Shown: positions 17,701 to 26,916, numbered from the stretch's first letter. The stretch is 64,000 nt of DNA from Tsukamurella conjunctivitidis (GCF_007858475.1 NZ_VIGX01000002.1:248001-312000); one strand, 5' to 3'. The notes: generated by a model not told the origin, from the sequence alone. Made by a program: numbers and translations.

Positions 17701-18306
17701 GGTGCGCGGGACGAGGAGCTGGCCGGCCTGCTCGGCTCGACGCTCCCCAACCGCGACGGCGACGTGATGGTGCAGGCCGACGGCAAGGCGACGCTGTTCG
17801 ACGGCCGTTCGGGTGAGCCCTTCCCGTACCCGGTGGCCATCGGCTACATGTACATCCTGAAGCTGCACCACCTGGTCGACGAGAAGATCCACGCCCGTTC
17901 GACCGGCCCGTACTCGATGATCACGCAGCAGCCGCTGGGTGGTAAGGCGCAGTTCGGTGGCCAGCGTTTCGGCGAGATGGAGTGCTGGGCCATGCAGGCC
18001 TACGGCGCCGCCTACACGCTGCAGGAGCTGCTCACCATCAAGTCGGACGACGTGGTCGGCCGCGTGAAGGTGTACGAGGCGATCGTCAAGGGCGAGAACA
18101 TCCCCGAGCCGGGCATCCCCGAGTCGTTCAAGGTGCTCCTCAAGGAGCTCCAGTCGCTCTGCCTGAACGTGGAGGTGCTGTCGTCCGACGGTGCCGCCAT
18201 CGAGATGGCCGACGGCGACGACGAGGACCTCGAGCGCGCTGCTGCCAACCTCGGCATCAACCTCTCGCGCAACGAGAACGCCTCCGCCGAAGACCTCGCG
18301 AACTAG
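14791..18306 (+). CDS. rpoB: DNA-directed RNA polymerase subunit beta
   Basis: A 1171 aa beta subunit. The rifampicin pocket region starts at [15 protein letters not shown] (about residue 420) and continues with [20 protein letters not shown]; every residue is the sensitive type, including the Asp, His and Ser most often changed in resistant mycobacteria. Further conserved blocks are [40 protein letters not shown] and the C-terminal [17 protein letters not shown]. It forms the catalytic cleft with beta prime. The start is an uncommon TTG at 14791. rpoC follows after 30 bases. Confidence 0.97.
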   Translation: MAVSVSSQTQNDQNDAVVPGAPKRVSFAKISEPLPVPGLLDLQIDSFEWLVGTPAWREKAAARGEAQPTGGLEDILAELSPIEDFSGSMSLSFSDPRFDEVKASIEECKDKDMTYAAPLFVTAEFINNNTGEIKSQTVFMGDFPMMTDKGTFIINGTERVVVSQLVRSPGVYFDETIDKSTEKPLHSVKVIPARGAWLEFDVDKRDTVGVRIDRKRRQPVTVLLKALGWTSEQILERFGFSEIMRSTLEKDNTAGTDEALLDIYRKLRPGEPPTKESAQTLLENLFFKEKRYDLARVGRYKLNKKLGLPANSDGTQPLVLTEEDIVATIEYLVRLHEAPSEQLTYMTVPDGDEVPVEVDDIDHFGNRRLRTVGELIQNQLRVGLSRMERVVRERMTTQDVEAITPQTLINIRPVSAAIKEFFGTSQLSQFMDQNNPLSGLTHKRRLSALGPGGLSRERAGLEVRDVHPSHYGRMCPIETPEGPNIGLIGSLSVYARVNPFGFIETPYRKVEDGQTTDEIVYMTADEEDRYYIAQANAATDAKGRLTDEKVLVRKRGSEVEFVPVSAVEYMDISPRQMVSVATAMIPFLEHDDANRALMGANMQRQAVPLVRSESPLVGTGMELRAAVDAGDVVITEKPGVVEEVSADFITIMADEGTRKTYKLRKFARSNQGTCANQRPIVNAGQRVEAGQVLADGPCTDNGEMALGKNLLVAIMPWEGHNYEDAIILSQRLVEEDVLTSIHIEEHEIDARDTKLGAEEITRDIPNVSDEVLADLDERGIIRIGAEVRDGDILVGKVTPKGETELTPEERLLRAIFGEKAREVRDTSLKVPHGETGKVIGVRVFSRDDDDELAPGVNELVRVYVAQKRKVQDGDKLAGRHGNKGVIGKILPAEDMPFLPDGTPVDIILNTHGVPRRMNIGQILETHLGWVAKTGWDVRDENGNIPDWASQLPEEMYSQPKDTNTATPVFDGARDEELAGLLGSTLPNRDGDVMVQADGKATLFDGRSGEPFPYPVAIGYMYILKLHHLVDEKIHARSTGPYSMITQQPLGGKAQFGGQRFGEMECWAMQAYGAAYTLQELLTIKSDDVVGRVKVYEAIVKGENIPEPGIPESFKVLLKELQSLCLNVEVLSSDGAAIEMADGDDEDLERAAANLGINLSRNENASAEDLAN

Positions 18307-18336
18307 CCCACGCCAACCGAACGAATTAGGAGAGAA

Positions 18337-21300
18337 GTGCTCGACGTCAACTTCTTCGACGAACTGAAGATCGGTCTGGCGACCGCCGATGACATCCGTA
18401 ACTGGAGCTACGGCGAGGTCAAGAAGCCCGAGACCATCAACTACCGCACGCTCAAGCCCGAGAAGGACGGCCTCTTCTGCGAGAAGATCTTCGGCCCGAC
18501 TCGCGACTGGGAGTGCTACTGCGGCAAGTACAAGCGTGTCCGCTTCAAGGGCATCATCTGCGAGCGCTGCGGCGTCGAGGTCACTCGCGCCAAGGTGCGT
18601 CGTGAGCGGATGGGCCACATCGAGCTGGCCGCTCCCGTCACCCACATCTGGTACTTCAAGGGCGTCCCGTCGCGCCTGGGCTACCTGCTGGACCTGGCGC
18701 CCAAGGATCTCGAGAAGATCATCTACTTCGCCGCCTACGTGATCACGGAGGTCGACGAGGAGCAGCGCCACAACGAGCAGTCCACGCTCGAGGCCGAGAT
18801 CACCTCCGAGAAGAAGGTGCTCGAGGACCAGCGCGATGTGGACCTCGAGAACCGCGCCAAGAAGCTGGAGGACGACCTGGCCGTCCTCGAGGCCGAGGGT
18901 GCCAAGGCCGACCAGCGCCGCAAGGTGAAGGACGGCGGCGAGCGGGAGATGCGGCAGATCCGCGACCGCGCGCAGCGCGCCATCGACGAGCTCGACGAGA
19001 TCTGGTCGACCTTCGTCAAGCTCGCGCCGAAGGACATGATCGTCGACGAGAAGCTCTACCGTGAGCTGCAGGACCGCTACGGCGAGTACTTCAAGGGCGC
19101 CATGGGCGCCGAGGCGATCAAGAAGCTCATCGAGAACTTCGACATCGACGCCGAGGCCGAGTCGCTGCGCGAGACGATCCGCTCGGGCAAGGGGCAGAAG
19201 AAGCTCCGCGCCCTCAAGCGCCTCAAGGTCGTCGCGGCGTTCCAGCAGTCGGGCAACTCGCCGCTGGGCATGGTCCTCGACGCGGTGCCGGTGATCCCGC
19301 CGGAGCTGCGCCCGATGGTCCAGCTCGACGGTGGCCGCTTCGCCACGTCCGACCTGAACGACCTGTACCGCCGCGTGATCAACCGCAACAACCGCCTCAA
19401 GCGACTGATCGATCTGGGTGCGCCCGAGATCATCGTCAACAACGAGAAGCGGATGCTGCAGGAGTCCGTCGACGCGCTGTTCGACAACGGCCGCCGCGGC
19501 CGTCCGGTCACCGGACCGGGCAACCGCCCGCTCAAGTCGCTGTCCGATCTGCTCAAGGGCAAGCAGGGCCGGTTCCGCCAGAACCTGCTCGGCAAGCGCG
19601 TGGACTACTCGGGCCGTTCGGTCATCGTCGTGGGCCCGCAGCTCAAGCTGCACCAGTGCGGTCTACCGAAGCTGATGGCGCTCGAGCTGTTCAAGCCCTT
19701 CGTGATGAAGCGCCTGGTGGATCTCAACCACGCGCAGAACATCAAGTCGGCCAAGCGGATGGTCGAGCGGCAGCGCCCGCAGGTGTGGGACGTCCTCGAA
19801 GAGGTCATCGCCGAGCACCCCGTGCTGCTCAACCGTGCCCCCACGCTGCACCGCCTGGGTATCCAGGCCTTCGAGCCGCAGCTCGTCGAGGGCAAGGCGA
19901 TCCAGCTGCACCCGCTCGTCTGTGAGGCCTTCAACGCCGACTTCGACGGTGACCAGATGGCCGTGCACCTCCCGCTGTCCGCGGAGGCGCAGGCCGAGGC
20001 CCGCATCCTGATGCTGTCCTCGAACAACATCCTGTCGCCGGCGTCGGGCCGCCCGCTCGCCATGCCCCGTCTGGACATGGTGACCGGTCTGTACCACCTG
20101 ACGACGCTCAAGCCCGAGGCGACCGGCCACTTCACGGCCGCCGCCGAGGACCAGCCCGAGACCGGCGTGTACTCGTCCCCGGCCGAGGCCATCATGGCCG
20201 TCGACCTGGGCGAGCTGTCGATCCAGGCGCCGATCAAGGTGCGGCTCACGCAGCAGCGCCCGTCGGCCGAGGTCGAGGCGGAGCTGTTCGACGGTGCGTG
20301 GACCCGCGGTCAGGCCTGGACGGCCGAGACCACCCTGGGCCGCGTGCTGTTCAACGAGCTGCTCCCGGCGGACTACCCGTTCATCGACGAGCAGATGCCG
20401 AAGAAGCGTCAGGCCGTGATCATCAACGACCTGGCCGAGCGGTACCCGATGATCGTGGTCGCGCAGACCGTCGACAAGCTCAAGGACGCCGGCTTCTACT
20501 GGGCCACGCGTTCGGGCGTCACGGTCTCGATGTCCGACGTTCTCGTTCCGCCGAGCAAGAAGGGCATCCTCGATCACTACGAGGAGCGCGCCGACGGCAT
20601 CGAGCGCAAGTACGCCCGCGGTGCCCTCACCTCGGGTGAGCGCCGCGACGCGCTGGTCGAGATCTGGAAGCAGGCCACGGACGAGGTCGGTAAGGCCATC
20701 GACGACTTCTACCCCGACGACAACCCGATCACGATGATCCCGAAGTCGGGTGCGACCGGCAACATGACCCAGGTGCGGAACCTGGCCGGCATGAAGGGCC
20801 TGGTGACGAACCCGAAGGGTGAGTTCATCCCGCGCCCGATCAAGTCGTCCTTCCGTGAGGGCCTGACGGTGCTCGAGTACTTCATCAACACCCACGGTGC
20901 TCGTAAGGGTCTGGCCGATACGGCTCTGCGTACCGCCGACTCGGGCTACCTGACCCGTCGTCTGGTGGACGTCTCGCAGGACGTCATCGTCCGCGAGACC
21001 GACTGCGGCACCAGCCGCGGCATCGTCGTGCCGCTGGCCGAGGTGCAGGCCGATGGCTCGCTCATCCGCGATGCGCACGTCGAGACCTCGGCGTACGCCC
21101 GCACGCTGGCCGAGGACGCGAAGGACTCCGGCGGCAACGTCGTCGTCGAGCGCGGCCACGACCTGGGCGACCCGCAGATCGAGGCGCTGCTCGCCGCCGG
21201 CGTCGCGGAGGTGAAGGTGCGCTCCGTGCTCACCTGCACCACCGGCACCGGCGTCTGCGCCACCTGCTACGGCCGCTCGATGGCGACCGGCCAGCTCGTC

Positions 21301-22293
21301 GACATCGGCGAGGCCGTCGGTATCGTCGCCGCGCAGTCGATCGGTGAGCCCGGTACGCAGCTGACCATGCGTACCTTCCACCAGGGTGGCGTCGGTGACG
21401 ACATCACCGGCGGTCTGCCGCGAGTCACCGAGCTGTTCGAGGCCCGTGTCCCCAAGGGCAAGGCCCCGATCGCCGAGGTCTCGGGCCGGATCCGCCTGGA
21501 GGACGACGACCGGTTCTACACGATCACCATCACGCCGGACGACGGCGGCGAAGAGGTCGTGTACGACAAGATCAGCAAGCGCCAGCGTCTCCGCGTGTTC
21601 AAGCACGAGGACGGCAGCGAGCGCCTGCTGGCCGACGGTGACCACGTGCAGGTGGGCCAGCAGCTCCTCGAGGGCGCTGCCGATCCGCACGAGGTGCTGC
21701 GCGTCATGGGCCCGCGTCAGGTGCAGGTGCACCTGGTCAACGAGGTCCAGGAGGTGTACCGGTCGCAGGGTGTGTCGATCCACGACAAGCACATCGAGAC
21801 GATCGTTCGCCAGATGCTGCGTCGCGTGACGATCATCGACTCGGGTTCGACGGAGTTCCTGCCCGGCTCGCTCACCGAGCGCGCCGAGTTCGAGGCCGCG
21901 AACCGTCGCGTCGTGGCCGAGGGCGGCGAGCCCGCGGCCGGCCGTCCGGTGCTCATGGGCATCACCAAGGCCTCGCTCGCGACCGATTCGTGGCTGTCGG
22001 CGGCCTCCTTCCAGGAGACCACCCGCGTGCTCACGGACGCCGCGATCAACACCCGCTCCGACAAGCTGGTGGGCCTCAAGGAGAACGTCATCATCGGTAA
22101 GCTCATCCCGGCCGGTACGGGCATCAACAAGTACCGGAACATCCAGGTGCAGCCGACCGAGGAGGCCCGCGCGGCCGCGTACTCGGTGCCGACCTTCGAC
22201 GATCAGTACTACGGTCCGGAGGGTGCCTTCGGCGCCCCGTCCGGCGCCGCGGTGCCGCTCGACGACTACGGCTTCTCCGACGGTTACCGGTGA
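18337..22293 (+). CDS. rpoC: DNA-directed RNA polymerase subunit beta prime
   Basis: A 1318 aa beta prime subunit. The N-terminal zinc site has [20 protein letters not shown] (about residue 60), the catalytic Mg loop is [12 protein letters not shown] (about 532), and the second zinc-binding cluster has CGTSRG and [17 protein letters not shown] (about 890-990). The bridge-helix/trigger-loop region [20 protein letters not shown] is intact. The start is GTG with AGGAGAG directly before. It ends the rpoBC operon, and a strong hairpin lies 15 bases after its stop. Confidence 0.97.
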   Translation: MLDVNFFDELKIGLATADDIRNWSYGEVKKPETINYRTLKPEKDGLFCEKIFGPTRDWECYCGKYKRVRFKGIICERCGVEVTRAKVRRERMGHIELAAPVTHIWYFKGVPSRLGYLLDLAPKDLEKIIYFAAYVITEVDEEQRHNEQSTLEAEITSEKKVLEDQRDVDLENRAKKLEDDLAVLEAEGAKADQRRKVKDGGEREMRQIRDRAQRAIDELDEIWSTFVKLAPKDMIVDEKLYRELQDRYGEYFKGAMGAEAIKKLIENFDIDAEAESLRETIRSGKGQKKLRALKRLKVVAAFQQSGNSPLGMVLDAVPVIPPELRPMVQLDGGRFATSDLNDLYRRVINRNNRLKRLIDLGAPEIIVNNEKRMLQESVDALFDNGRRGRPVTGPGNRPLKSLSDLLKGKQGRFRQNLLGKRVDYSGRSVIVVGPQLKLHQCGLPKLMALELFKPFVMKRLVDLNHAQNIKSAKRMVERQRPQVWDVLEEVIAEHPVLLNRAPTLHRLGIQAFEPQLVEGKAIQLHPLVCEAFNADFDGDQMAVHLPLSAEAQAEARILMLSSNNILSPASGRPLAMPRLDMVTGLYHLTTLKPEATGHFTAAAEDQPETGVYSSPAEAIMAVDLGELSIQAPIKVRLTQQRPSAEVEAELFDGAWTRGQAWTAETTLGRVLFNELLPADYPFIDEQMPKKRQAVIINDLAERYPMIVVAQTVDKLKDAGFYWATRSGVTVSMSDVLVPPSKKGILDHYEERADGIERKYARGALTSGERRDALVEIWKQATDEVGKAIDDFYPDDNPITMIPKSGATGNMTQVRNLAGMKGLVTNPKGEFIPRPIKSSFREGLTVLEYFINTHGARKGLADTALRTADSGYLTRRLVDVSQDVIVRETDCGTSRGIVVPLAEVQADGSLIRDAHVETSAYARTLAEDAKDSGGNVVVERGHDLGDPQIEALLAAGVAEVKVRSVLTCTTGTGVCATCYGRSMATGQLVDIGEAVGIVAAQSIGEPGTQLTMRTFHQGGVGDDITGGLPRVTELFEARVPKGKAPIAEVSGRIRLEDDDRFYTITITPDDGGEEVVYDKISKRQRLRVFKHEDGSERLLADGDHVQVGQQLLEGAADPHEVLRVMGPRQVQVHLVNEVQEVYRSQGVSIHDKHIETIVRQMLRRVTIIDSGSTEFLPGSLTERAEFEAANRRVVAEGGEPAAGRPVLMGITKASLATDSWLSAASFQETTRVLTDAAINTRSDKLVGLKENVIIGKLIPAGTGINKYRNIQVQPTEEARAAAYSVPTFDDQYYGPEGAFGAPSGAAVPLDDYGFSDGYR

Positions 22294-22307
22294 GCTGAGT
22301 AGCTGAC

Positions 22308-22345
22308 AACGGCCCCCGCCCTGCGCAAGCAGGTCGGGGGCCGTT
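22308..22345 (+). terminator. Terminator after rpoC
   Basis: An 11-bp outer stem AACGGCCCCCG / CGGGGGCCGTT encloses a second small stem CCTGC / GCAGG. Confidence 0.87.
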
Positions 22346-22485
22346 CTCATGTCCGACGGTGTGCGGTGGGCCGGGCTGTGCGGAGGCATCGCCGCTCGCT
22401 TAGACCTCCTCACCTCGCCTAACGGCTCGGCTCGTCCGATGCGCTCGACGGCGATGCCTCCGCCCATCCCTCGTCCGACGTTCGG

Positions 22486-22567
22486 CTTCCCCACGCTGCT
22501 GCGATCGGCGGCTCATTCGGCGGCTCGACTTCCCACGCTGCTGTGATCGGGCGGCTGGTCCGGCGGT
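22486..22567. repeat. Degenerate tandem repeat of about 40 bp
   Basis: Two copies of a unit beginning CTTCC(C)CACGCTGCTG and continuing with GATCGGCGGCT and TTCGGCGG-like sequence lie at 22486-22525 and 22529-22567. They differ at several bases. The 560-base gap from the rpoC terminator to the DoxX promoter has no supportable gene. Confidence 0.5.
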
Positions 22568-22750
22568 CGGCCGCTGACGCTGCCAATAGTGGTGAACGCT
22601 GCCGGTAGTCGGCAGCGTTGGCGGGTATCGGCAGCGGATTGTGCGGCGGACCGAGCCTGGATCGATCGGCTGCTGATCGCGGCCCGCGATCTCGCCGCCG
22701 ACACCGGCTGCAACCGGTCTCGTCGCGGTCGGCCCCCACGCGGCGCCGGT

Positions 22751-22807
22751 TCCCCACGAGACGCCGAGCCCTCGCACGCCGAACGCCGACTCCCCAACGA
22801 GACGCCG
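22751..22807. repeat. Second short repeat pair in the same gap
   Basis: TCCCCACGAGACGCCG (22751-22766) recurs as TCCCCAACGAGACGCCG (22791-22807), 40 bases apart. CACGCCG/AACGCCG words fill the space. Function unknown. Confidence 0.5.
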
Positions 22808-22830
22808 CCCGCAGCGCCCGCACCTACCTG

Positions 22831-22860
22831 TTGACCCGCCCACCGCAGTGTGTGTACGGT
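22831..22860 (+). promoter_or_regulatory. Predicted promoter of the DoxX-like gene
   Basis: TTGACC (22831-22836), an 18-base spacer and TACGGT (22855-22860). The expected start of transcription lies inside the palindrome at 22861-22880. Confidence 0.6.
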
Positions 22861-22880
22861 GTGAACATTCTGATGTTCAC
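22861..22880. promoter_or_regulatory. Perfect 8-bp inverted repeat, probable operator
   Basis: GTGAACAT and ATGTTCAC flank a 4-base centre. The site begins right after the -10, so a bound repressor would block initiation. An extra GTGAAC half-site follows at 22884-22889. No cognate regulator is adjacent. Confidence 0.65.
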
Positions 22881-22908
22881 GCCGTGAACACCGAGCTGAG
22901 GAGACGCC

Positions 22909-23331
22909 ATGACCGCCGCGATCGCCACCGATTCCACCGCCGAACCCCGCGCCGCCCGCTCGAAGTCCTGGATCGCGGGCATGGTGCTCACCGTGCTGAT
23001 CTGGGCGTTCCTGGTCTTCGACGTGGTCGGCAAACTGACCAAGCCGCAGGCCGTCATCGACGGCACCCTGAAGCTCGGCTTCCAGGAGAAGCACATCCTG
23101 GTGATCGGGCTGGTGCTGCTGGTCGGCGTCGTGCTGTGGACGATCCCGCGCACCGCGGTGATCGGAGCCATCTACCTCACCGGCTACCTCGGCGGCGCGG
23201 TGGCGATCAACCTGCGCGCCGAGCAGCCGATCGCCGGCTTCGTGCTCTCCGGCGCGTACGTCGGCGTGCTGATCTGGGTCGCGATGATCCTGCGCCGCCC
23301 CGACCTGCGCCGCGCGATCCTCGGCCGCTGA
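22909..23331 (+). CDS. DoxX-like integral membrane protein
   Basis: A 140 aa protein with four hydrophobic segments (about residues 20-42, 62-80, 84-102 and 110-128) and the short IGAIYLTGYLGGAVAINLR motif, as in the DoxX_2 family of small membrane proteins. The biochemical role of these is not settled; relatives are linked to quinone or thiol redox. AGGAGACGCC precedes the ATG. It stands alone: the next gene is on the opposite strand. Control by the palindrome at its promoter is likely. Confidence 0.75.
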   Translation: MTAAIATDSTAEPRAARSKSWIAGMVLTVLIWAFLVFDVVGKLTKPQAVIDGTLKLGFQEKHILVIGLVLLVGVVLWTIPRTAVIGAIYLTGYLGGAVAINLRAEQPIAGFVLSGAYVGVLIWVAMILRRPDLRRAILGR

Positions 23332-23348
23332 CAGGCGGCTGGTACGGC

Positions 23349-23705
23349 CTACAACGCCGAACGGATGGCCTCGAGGATGGCCGCGTCGTCGACGCCGAGG
23401 GCGCGGGCACCGTCGATGTACCGCTGAGCACCTTCCGCAAGTAGCTCGCCGACGGGGCGCGCCGAGGCGAGTACGCGCGTGGCCTGGCCGCGGCGGGTCT
23501 CGATCATGCCTCCGTGCTCTAGCTCGCGGTAGGCGCGGGCGACGGTGCCCGTCGCGATCCCGAGGTCTTTCGCCAGCTGCCGCACCGACGGCAGTTTCGC
23601 GCCGACCTCGAAAGCGCCGGCCTCGATCGCATCGGTGATCTGCTTGCGGATCTGTTCGTACGGCGGCGTCGGGTCGCTGGTGTCGACCGTGATCGTGACG
23701 CTCAT
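23349..23705 (-). CDS. GntR-family regulator, YtrA type
   Basis: A 118 aa protein with only a winged-helix domain (PPYEQIRKQITDAIEAGAFE at residue 14, then GAKLPSVRQLAKDLGIATGT) and a short C-terminal dimerisation part of about 40 residues, which is the small YtrA subfamily. These repress an operon encoding membrane transport or stress proteins together with themselves. Its ATG overlaps the stop of the upstream membrane protein gene by 4 bases. The operators at 24640 and 24685 have the symmetry expected for it (inference). Confidence 0.85.
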   Translation of the reverse strand: MSVTITVDTSDPTPPYEQIRKQITDAIEAGAFEVGAKLPSVRQLAKDLGIATGTVARAYRELEHGGMIETRRGQATRVLASARPVGELLAEGAQRYIDGARALGVDDAAILEAIRSAL

Positions 23706-24619
23706 CCGATGCTCGCAGTTCGTCGTGTGGTGGTGGGGCGCGACGCCAGCAGCGCTGCTCCGGCCACGAACAGGGCCGCCCATGCCAGTTGTGACCACTG
23801 CAGTGCGGTCCCGACCGCCGACCACCAGGTCGGCGCAGCGCATGCGGGCGCCGGATAGTTGAGAATGGTGGCGATGGCTAGGGTGCACGCCGATCCGACG
23901 CTGGCAAGGCACGCGAGCAGCATCCCGAGCGCCGATCGAATGGTGGCGCGTCGGAGGGCGTCGTCTTCCTCGGAGGCCAGGAGGTCGACGTCGGGGCGTG
24001 GCCGCTTGACGGACGTCAGCACCGCGCATGCCGCCACCAGCGCGACGACGACGATGTATGCGAGCGTCATCCCGGCGCTGGAAGAATGCAGAGTTTCTCG
24101 GACTCCGGCCCGGGCTTCCCATGAGATGACGTTGTCGCCTGGCGTTTGGCCATCGCAGGAGAAGATGAACATGCCGCGCGGGTTCGTGAATCTGAGCAAC
24201 GTGACCGCGACAATGGTCGTGACGGCGGCGCTCGCAAGTGTGAGTGCCGACAGCGGAGCGGAAACGTAGCGGGCCGTTAGTCGCGGGTTGAGGGTTGCTG
24301 TTCGCTTCTCTGCGACCGGCGTGTAGGCGTTGCGCTCTCCGAGGGCGATGCAAGCGAGGTATCCGATGGCGAAGCCTGACGGTACGCCGATAGTGAGTGG
24401 CGCCAGATCGTCGAATCCGATCGCGAGTATCCAGATCGATGGCGCGATCACCGCCGATAGTGTGCCGACGATCAGGCCGACGATTCTCCATCGCACGAGT
24501 TTCCGGTACATCAGGGCGACCTGGGGGAATCGTCCCGAGATTGCCAGGCGGTCGAACGATCGCGTCACAGCGATCACCACACCGATCACGATGGCAGTGC
24601 TCAATAGCGGGAACAGCAT
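23702..24619 (-). CDS. Multi-pass membrane protein in operon with a YtrA-type regulator
   Basis: A 305 aa protein with about seven hydrophobic segments (for example FPLLSTAIVIGVVIAVTRSF at residue 3, then about 45-70, 75-95, 125-145, 185-205, 230-255 and 275-292). No catalytic motif and no family is recognised. It is the first gene of a two-gene operon whose second gene is the GntR regulator; YtrA regulators usually control membrane proteins encoded beside them. The local sequence is less GC-rich than the neighbours, with codons such as GAT, AAT and TCA used more freely, which may indicate more recent acquisition. Confidence 0.65.
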   Translation of the reverse strand: MLFPLLSTAIVIGVVIAVTRSFDRLAISGRFPQVALMYRKLVRWRIVGLIVGTLSAVIAPSIWILAIGFDDLAPLTIGVPSGFAIGYLACIALGERNAYTPVAEKRTATLNPRLTARYVSAPLSALTLASAAVTTIVAVTLLRFTNPRGMFIFSCDGQTPGDNVISWEARAGVRETLHSSSAGMTLAYIVVVALVAACAVLTSVKRPRPDVDLLASEEDDALRRATIRSALGMLLACLASVGSACTLAIATILNYPAPACAAPTWWSAVGTALQWSQLAWAALFVAGAALLASRPTTTRRTASIG

Positions 24620-24639
24620 GCTCGACTCCTGTGTCGGTG

Positions 24640-24657
24640 TGCCAATGACTTGATACA
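24640..24657. promoter_or_regulatory. Operator 1 of the YtrA-type operon
   Basis: Inverted repeat GTGCCAA-N4-TTGATAC. It overlaps the expected transcription start. It shares GTGTG-CAA--ACTTGATAC with operator 2. Confidence 0.65.
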
Positions 24658-24662
24658 GAAGA

Positions 24663-24691
24663 CGGTAGATGAAACCGCATCAGTGTGTCAA
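24663..24691 (-). promoter_or_regulatory. Promoter of the membrane protein/GntR operon
   Basis: On the minus strand TTGACA (24691-24686) is followed by a 17- or 18-base spacer and CTACCG/TACCGT. The -35 lies within operator 2. Confidence 0.65.
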
Positions 24692-24702
24692 CTACTTGAT
24701 AC
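24685..24702. promoter_or_regulatory. Operator 2 of the YtrA-type operon
   Basis: Inverted repeat GTGTCAA-N4-TTGATAC covering the -35 box. Its centre is 45 bases, about four helical turns, from operator 1. Confidence 0.65.
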
Positions 24703-24803
24703 GGATACGGAGCTCGACCTGTGCCCGGCGACCCTCGGCCGCTGAATCACTCGCCGGCATGCCCGCTGAGGAGCGCACCTCAGCGCCCACGCCGAGTCGC
24801 TCC

Positions 24804-25181
24804 CTACGAAGTCGGGACGATCTCGGAGCCCAGAGGCAGCAGCGAGAGCCGGATCATCTTGAAGTTCGCGACGGCCAGCGGGATGCCGATGATGGTCAGG
24901 CACAGCGCGATCCCGGTGAGGATGTGCCCGATGGCCAGCCAGATCCCGGCGACGAGCAGCCAGATGATGTTGCCCACCAGCGACGCGGCGCCGGCGCCGG
25001 GGCGATCGACCACCGTCCGCCCGAAGGGCCACAGCGCGTAGTTGGCGATGCGGAACGACGCCAGCCCGAACGGGATGGTCACGATCAGCAGGCAGCAGAT
25101 GATCCCGGCGACCGCGTACCCGACGGCCATCCAGAACCCGCACAGCACCAACCAGATGACGTTGAGGATCAGCTTCACCAC
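24804..25181 (-). CDS. YccF domain membrane protein
   Basis: A 125 aa protein made of two similar halves, each with the YccF pattern: NVIWLVLCGFWMAVGYAVAG, then NIIWLLVAGIWLAIGHILTG, each followed by a CLLIVTIPFG or CLTIIGIPLA stretch and an F-x-x-A-x-Y/F turn. It has four membrane segments and normal length. Function unknown. It faces away from the reductase-like gene, from which it is separated by 31 bases. Confidence 0.85.
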   Translation of the reverse strand: MVKLILNVIWLVLCGFWMAVGYAVAGIICCLLIVTIPFGLASFRIANYALWPFGRTVVDRPGAGAASLVGNIIWLLVAGIWLAIGHILTGIALCLTIIGIPLAVANFKMIRLSLLPLGSEIVPTS

Positions 25182-25212
25182 CCCAGTATGCCGACGCGGT
25201 TACCGTGGTGGC

Positions 25213-25548
25213 ATGAACCTGTTCCAGCGCACGGCCAAGCTGTTCAACGCCGCGTTCACGCCCCTGCTGTCCCTTCCGGTGATCGGGCCGGCGCTGGGGA
25301 AATCGATGGTCACCATCAGCTACACCGGCCGCAAGTCCGGCAAGCGCTTCTCGCTGCCCGTCGCCTACCAGCGCCGCGGCGACGAGGTGGTCATCGGCGT
25401 CGCCATGCCGGAGCAGAAGCAGTGGTGGCGCAACTTCCTCGGCGAGGGCGCCGACCTGACGCTCCACTTCCCCGACGGTGACCGCACGGGCCGCGGCGTC
25501 GCCACCAGCGGCGCCGACGGCACAGTCGTGCGGGTGGACCTGGCCTGA
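25213..25548 (+). CDS. Deazaflavin-dependent nitroreductase/quinone reductase family protein
   Basis: A 111 aa protein of the split-beta-barrel family that includes Ddn and other F420H2-dependent reductases. The motif ISYTGRKSGKRFSLPVAYQR (about residue 35) is the family's fold signature, followed by EQKQWWRNFLGEGADLTLHF. At 111 residues it is shorter than Ddn and lacks its long N-terminus. The ATG at 25213 is the only start consistent with the fold. Substrate unknown. Confidence 0.75.
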   Translation: MNLFQRTAKLFNAAFTPLLSLPVIGPALGKSMVTISYTGRKSGKRFSLPVAYQRRGDEVVIGVAMPEQKQWWRNFLGEGADLTLHFPDGDRTGRGVATSGADGTVVRVDLA

Positions 25549-25558
25549 GACCGCCCCG

Positions 25559-26404
25559 TCAGGCCGGGAGCCGGTAGACGCGCCGCGCGGTGCCGCCGAG
25601 CACGGCCTCCCGCTCGGCGGGCGAGGCACCGTCGAGCAGGTCGACGGTGAGCCCGAGCACCTGCGCGTAGGAGGCCTGCAGCAGGCAGACCGGCCAGTCG
25701 GAGCCGAACATGACCCGATCCGCCCCGAAGACGTCGAGCACGTGCCGCGCGTACGGCTCGATGAGGGAGCGGCTCCACGGCTGCGGCGGGCACTCGGTCA
25801 CCAGGCCCGACAGCTTGCACACGACATGGGGGAGCGCCGCCATCGCGGTGATCCACGCGGCCCACGGCTCCCATTCGCCCGCACCGATGTTCGGCTTCCC
25901 GGCGTGATCGATGACGAACGACGTGCCGGGCATCAGTCGCGCGGCCTCGAGCGCCGCGGCGCGCTGCGGCGCGCGGACCAGGAGATCGACGGCGAGCCGG
26001 CGCTCGGCCGCGGTCGCGAGCCCGCGGAGCACGGACGGCCGCACGAGCCAGCGTGGGTCGGGCTCGTCCTGCGCGAGGTGCCGCAGGCCCCGCAGGCGCG
26101 CGCCGCCGGGCGCGGCGGCGAGCTGCTCCAGCCGCGCGCCGCACCGCGCCGAGCTCAGGTCCACCCATCCGACGACTGCGCCCGTCGGCCCGGCCGCGGC
26201 GAGGAGGTCGTGCGTCTCCGCGGACGAGTTCAGCGCCTGCACCGCGATCGTCGCGCCCACCTCGACGGGGCCCGTGGCCGCCGTCGCCGCCGCGAGATCG
26301 GCGACGGTGAAGTCGCGCCGGATGGCCTCCAGGCCCGGCGCGCCGAGCCAGCCGTGATCCTGCCGCGCGCGATCCCAGAGGTGGTGATGGGCGTCGACGA
26401 TCAT
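25559..26404 (-). CDS. Amidohydrolase, probable L-fuconolactonase
   Basis: A 281 aa TIM-barrel hydrolase of the COG3618 type. The N-terminal metal motif is IVDAHHHLWD, with TSFVIDHAGKPN (about residue 165) and the C-terminal VMFGSDWPVCLL giving the later His and Asp. Members open sugar-1,5-lactones such as L-fuconolactone. Its ATG overlaps the stop of the mutarotase gene by 4 bases. The pair is divergent from the other fucose-pathway genes, so I assign the lactonase step to it; substrate is inferred from context. Confidence 0.78.
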   Translation of the reverse strand: MIVDAHHHLWDRARQDHGWLGAPGLEAIRRDFTVADLAAATAATGPVEVGATIAVQALNSSAETHDLLAAAGPTGAVVGWVDLSSARCGARLEQLAAAPGGARLRGLRHLAQDEPDPRWLVRPSVLRGLATAAERRLAVDLLVRAPQRAAALEAARLMPGTSFVIDHAGKPNIGAGEWEPWAAWITAMAALPHVVCKLSGLVTECPPQPWSRSLIEPYARHVLDVFGADRVMFGSDWPVCLLQASYAQVLGLTVDLLDGASPAEREAVLGGTARRVYRLPA

Positions 26405-26727
26405 GCCGGCCCGAGGGGGAGCGCCCAGACCAGGGGAATGCCGTGGTCGTCGCCGGAGTAGTCGTCCGGTACGTCGAGCAGCTCCGCCATCCTGGCCTGC
26501 CACGGCACGTTCGCCGGATGATCCGCCAGCCGGCGTCGCATGGCGCGGTAGTCGTCGACCTTGACGAGGTGGAAGAGCTCGCGCCCGTCGCGCCAGATCC
26601 GCCAGGAGCGGACGCCGGCGGCGCGGAGCGCACCGTCGAGGTCCGCGGGGATCGCGGCGTGCACGCGGTCGTACTCCTCCTCGGCACCGGCCTTGAGTCG
26701 CGTGTGCAGGGCGATCGTCTCCGGCAC
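26401..26727 (-). CDS. L-rhamnose/L-fucose mutarotase family protein
   Basis: A 108 aa ferredoxin-like protein of the DUF718 family. The signatures are ALHTRLKAGAEEEYDRVHAA near the start, SWRIWRDGRELFHLVKVDDY in the middle and the Pro/Trp-rich end. It interconverts alpha and beta anomers of a deoxy sugar. GGAGG precedes the GTG at 26727 by only 4 bases; this start keeps the IALHTRLKAG strand whole. It starts the left arm of the divergent fucose cluster and is coupled to the lactonase gene. Confidence 0.78.
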   Translation of the reverse strand: MPETIALHTRLKAGAEEEYDRVHAAIPADLDGALRAAGVRSWRIWRDGRELFHLVKVDDYRAMRRRLADHPANVPWQARMAELLDVPDDYSGDDHGIPLVWALPLGPA

Positions 26728-26794
26728 GATTCCTCCGATCACTCTTCCGGCATCTGCGGCCAGCCTACGTCCTCGAGGGCTCAGGTGCACCAGG

Positions 26795-26823
26795 TTGACC
26801 AACAGACCTCCGATGTTTAAAGT
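26795..26823 (+). promoter_or_regulatory. Promoter of the right arm of the fucose cluster
   Basis: TTGACC (26795-26800), 17-base spacer, TAAAGT (26818-26823), in the 189-base space between the divergent arms. Confidence 0.6.
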
Positions 26824-26829
26824 CAACGC

Positions 26830-26845
26830 GTGTGACTCATGACAC
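26830..26845. promoter_or_regulatory. Imperfect inverted repeat at the fucose promoter
   Basis: GTGTGACTCATGACAC has arms GTGT-A and T-ACAC and overlaps the expected +1. FadR-type GntR proteins bind short inverted repeats of this size, so it is a candidate target of the regulator at 30830. Confidence 0.4.
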
Positions 26846-26916
26846 AGCGCCCGGCGCTGTCGTGAGAGCCGCCCGGGACCGCTCGGGCCGATCGATCCAA
26901 CGCGGGAAGGACGTCG

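Noticed and set aside
14653-19653. Very long open frame on the minus strand opposite rpoB and rpoC
   Set aside because: It is an antisense shadow of high-GC coding sequence; the plus strand encodes textbook RpoB and RpoC, and the antisense product has no family pattern.
19663-22494. Second long minus-strand frame opposite rpoC
   Set aside because: Same reason: strict codon-phase shadow of rpoC with no domain and an unlikely composition.
22513-23094. Open frames in the gap before the DoxX-like gene
   Set aside because: They overlap the DoxX gene or have Arg/Pro/Ala-rich products with no start signal, typical of noncoding GC-rich DNA.
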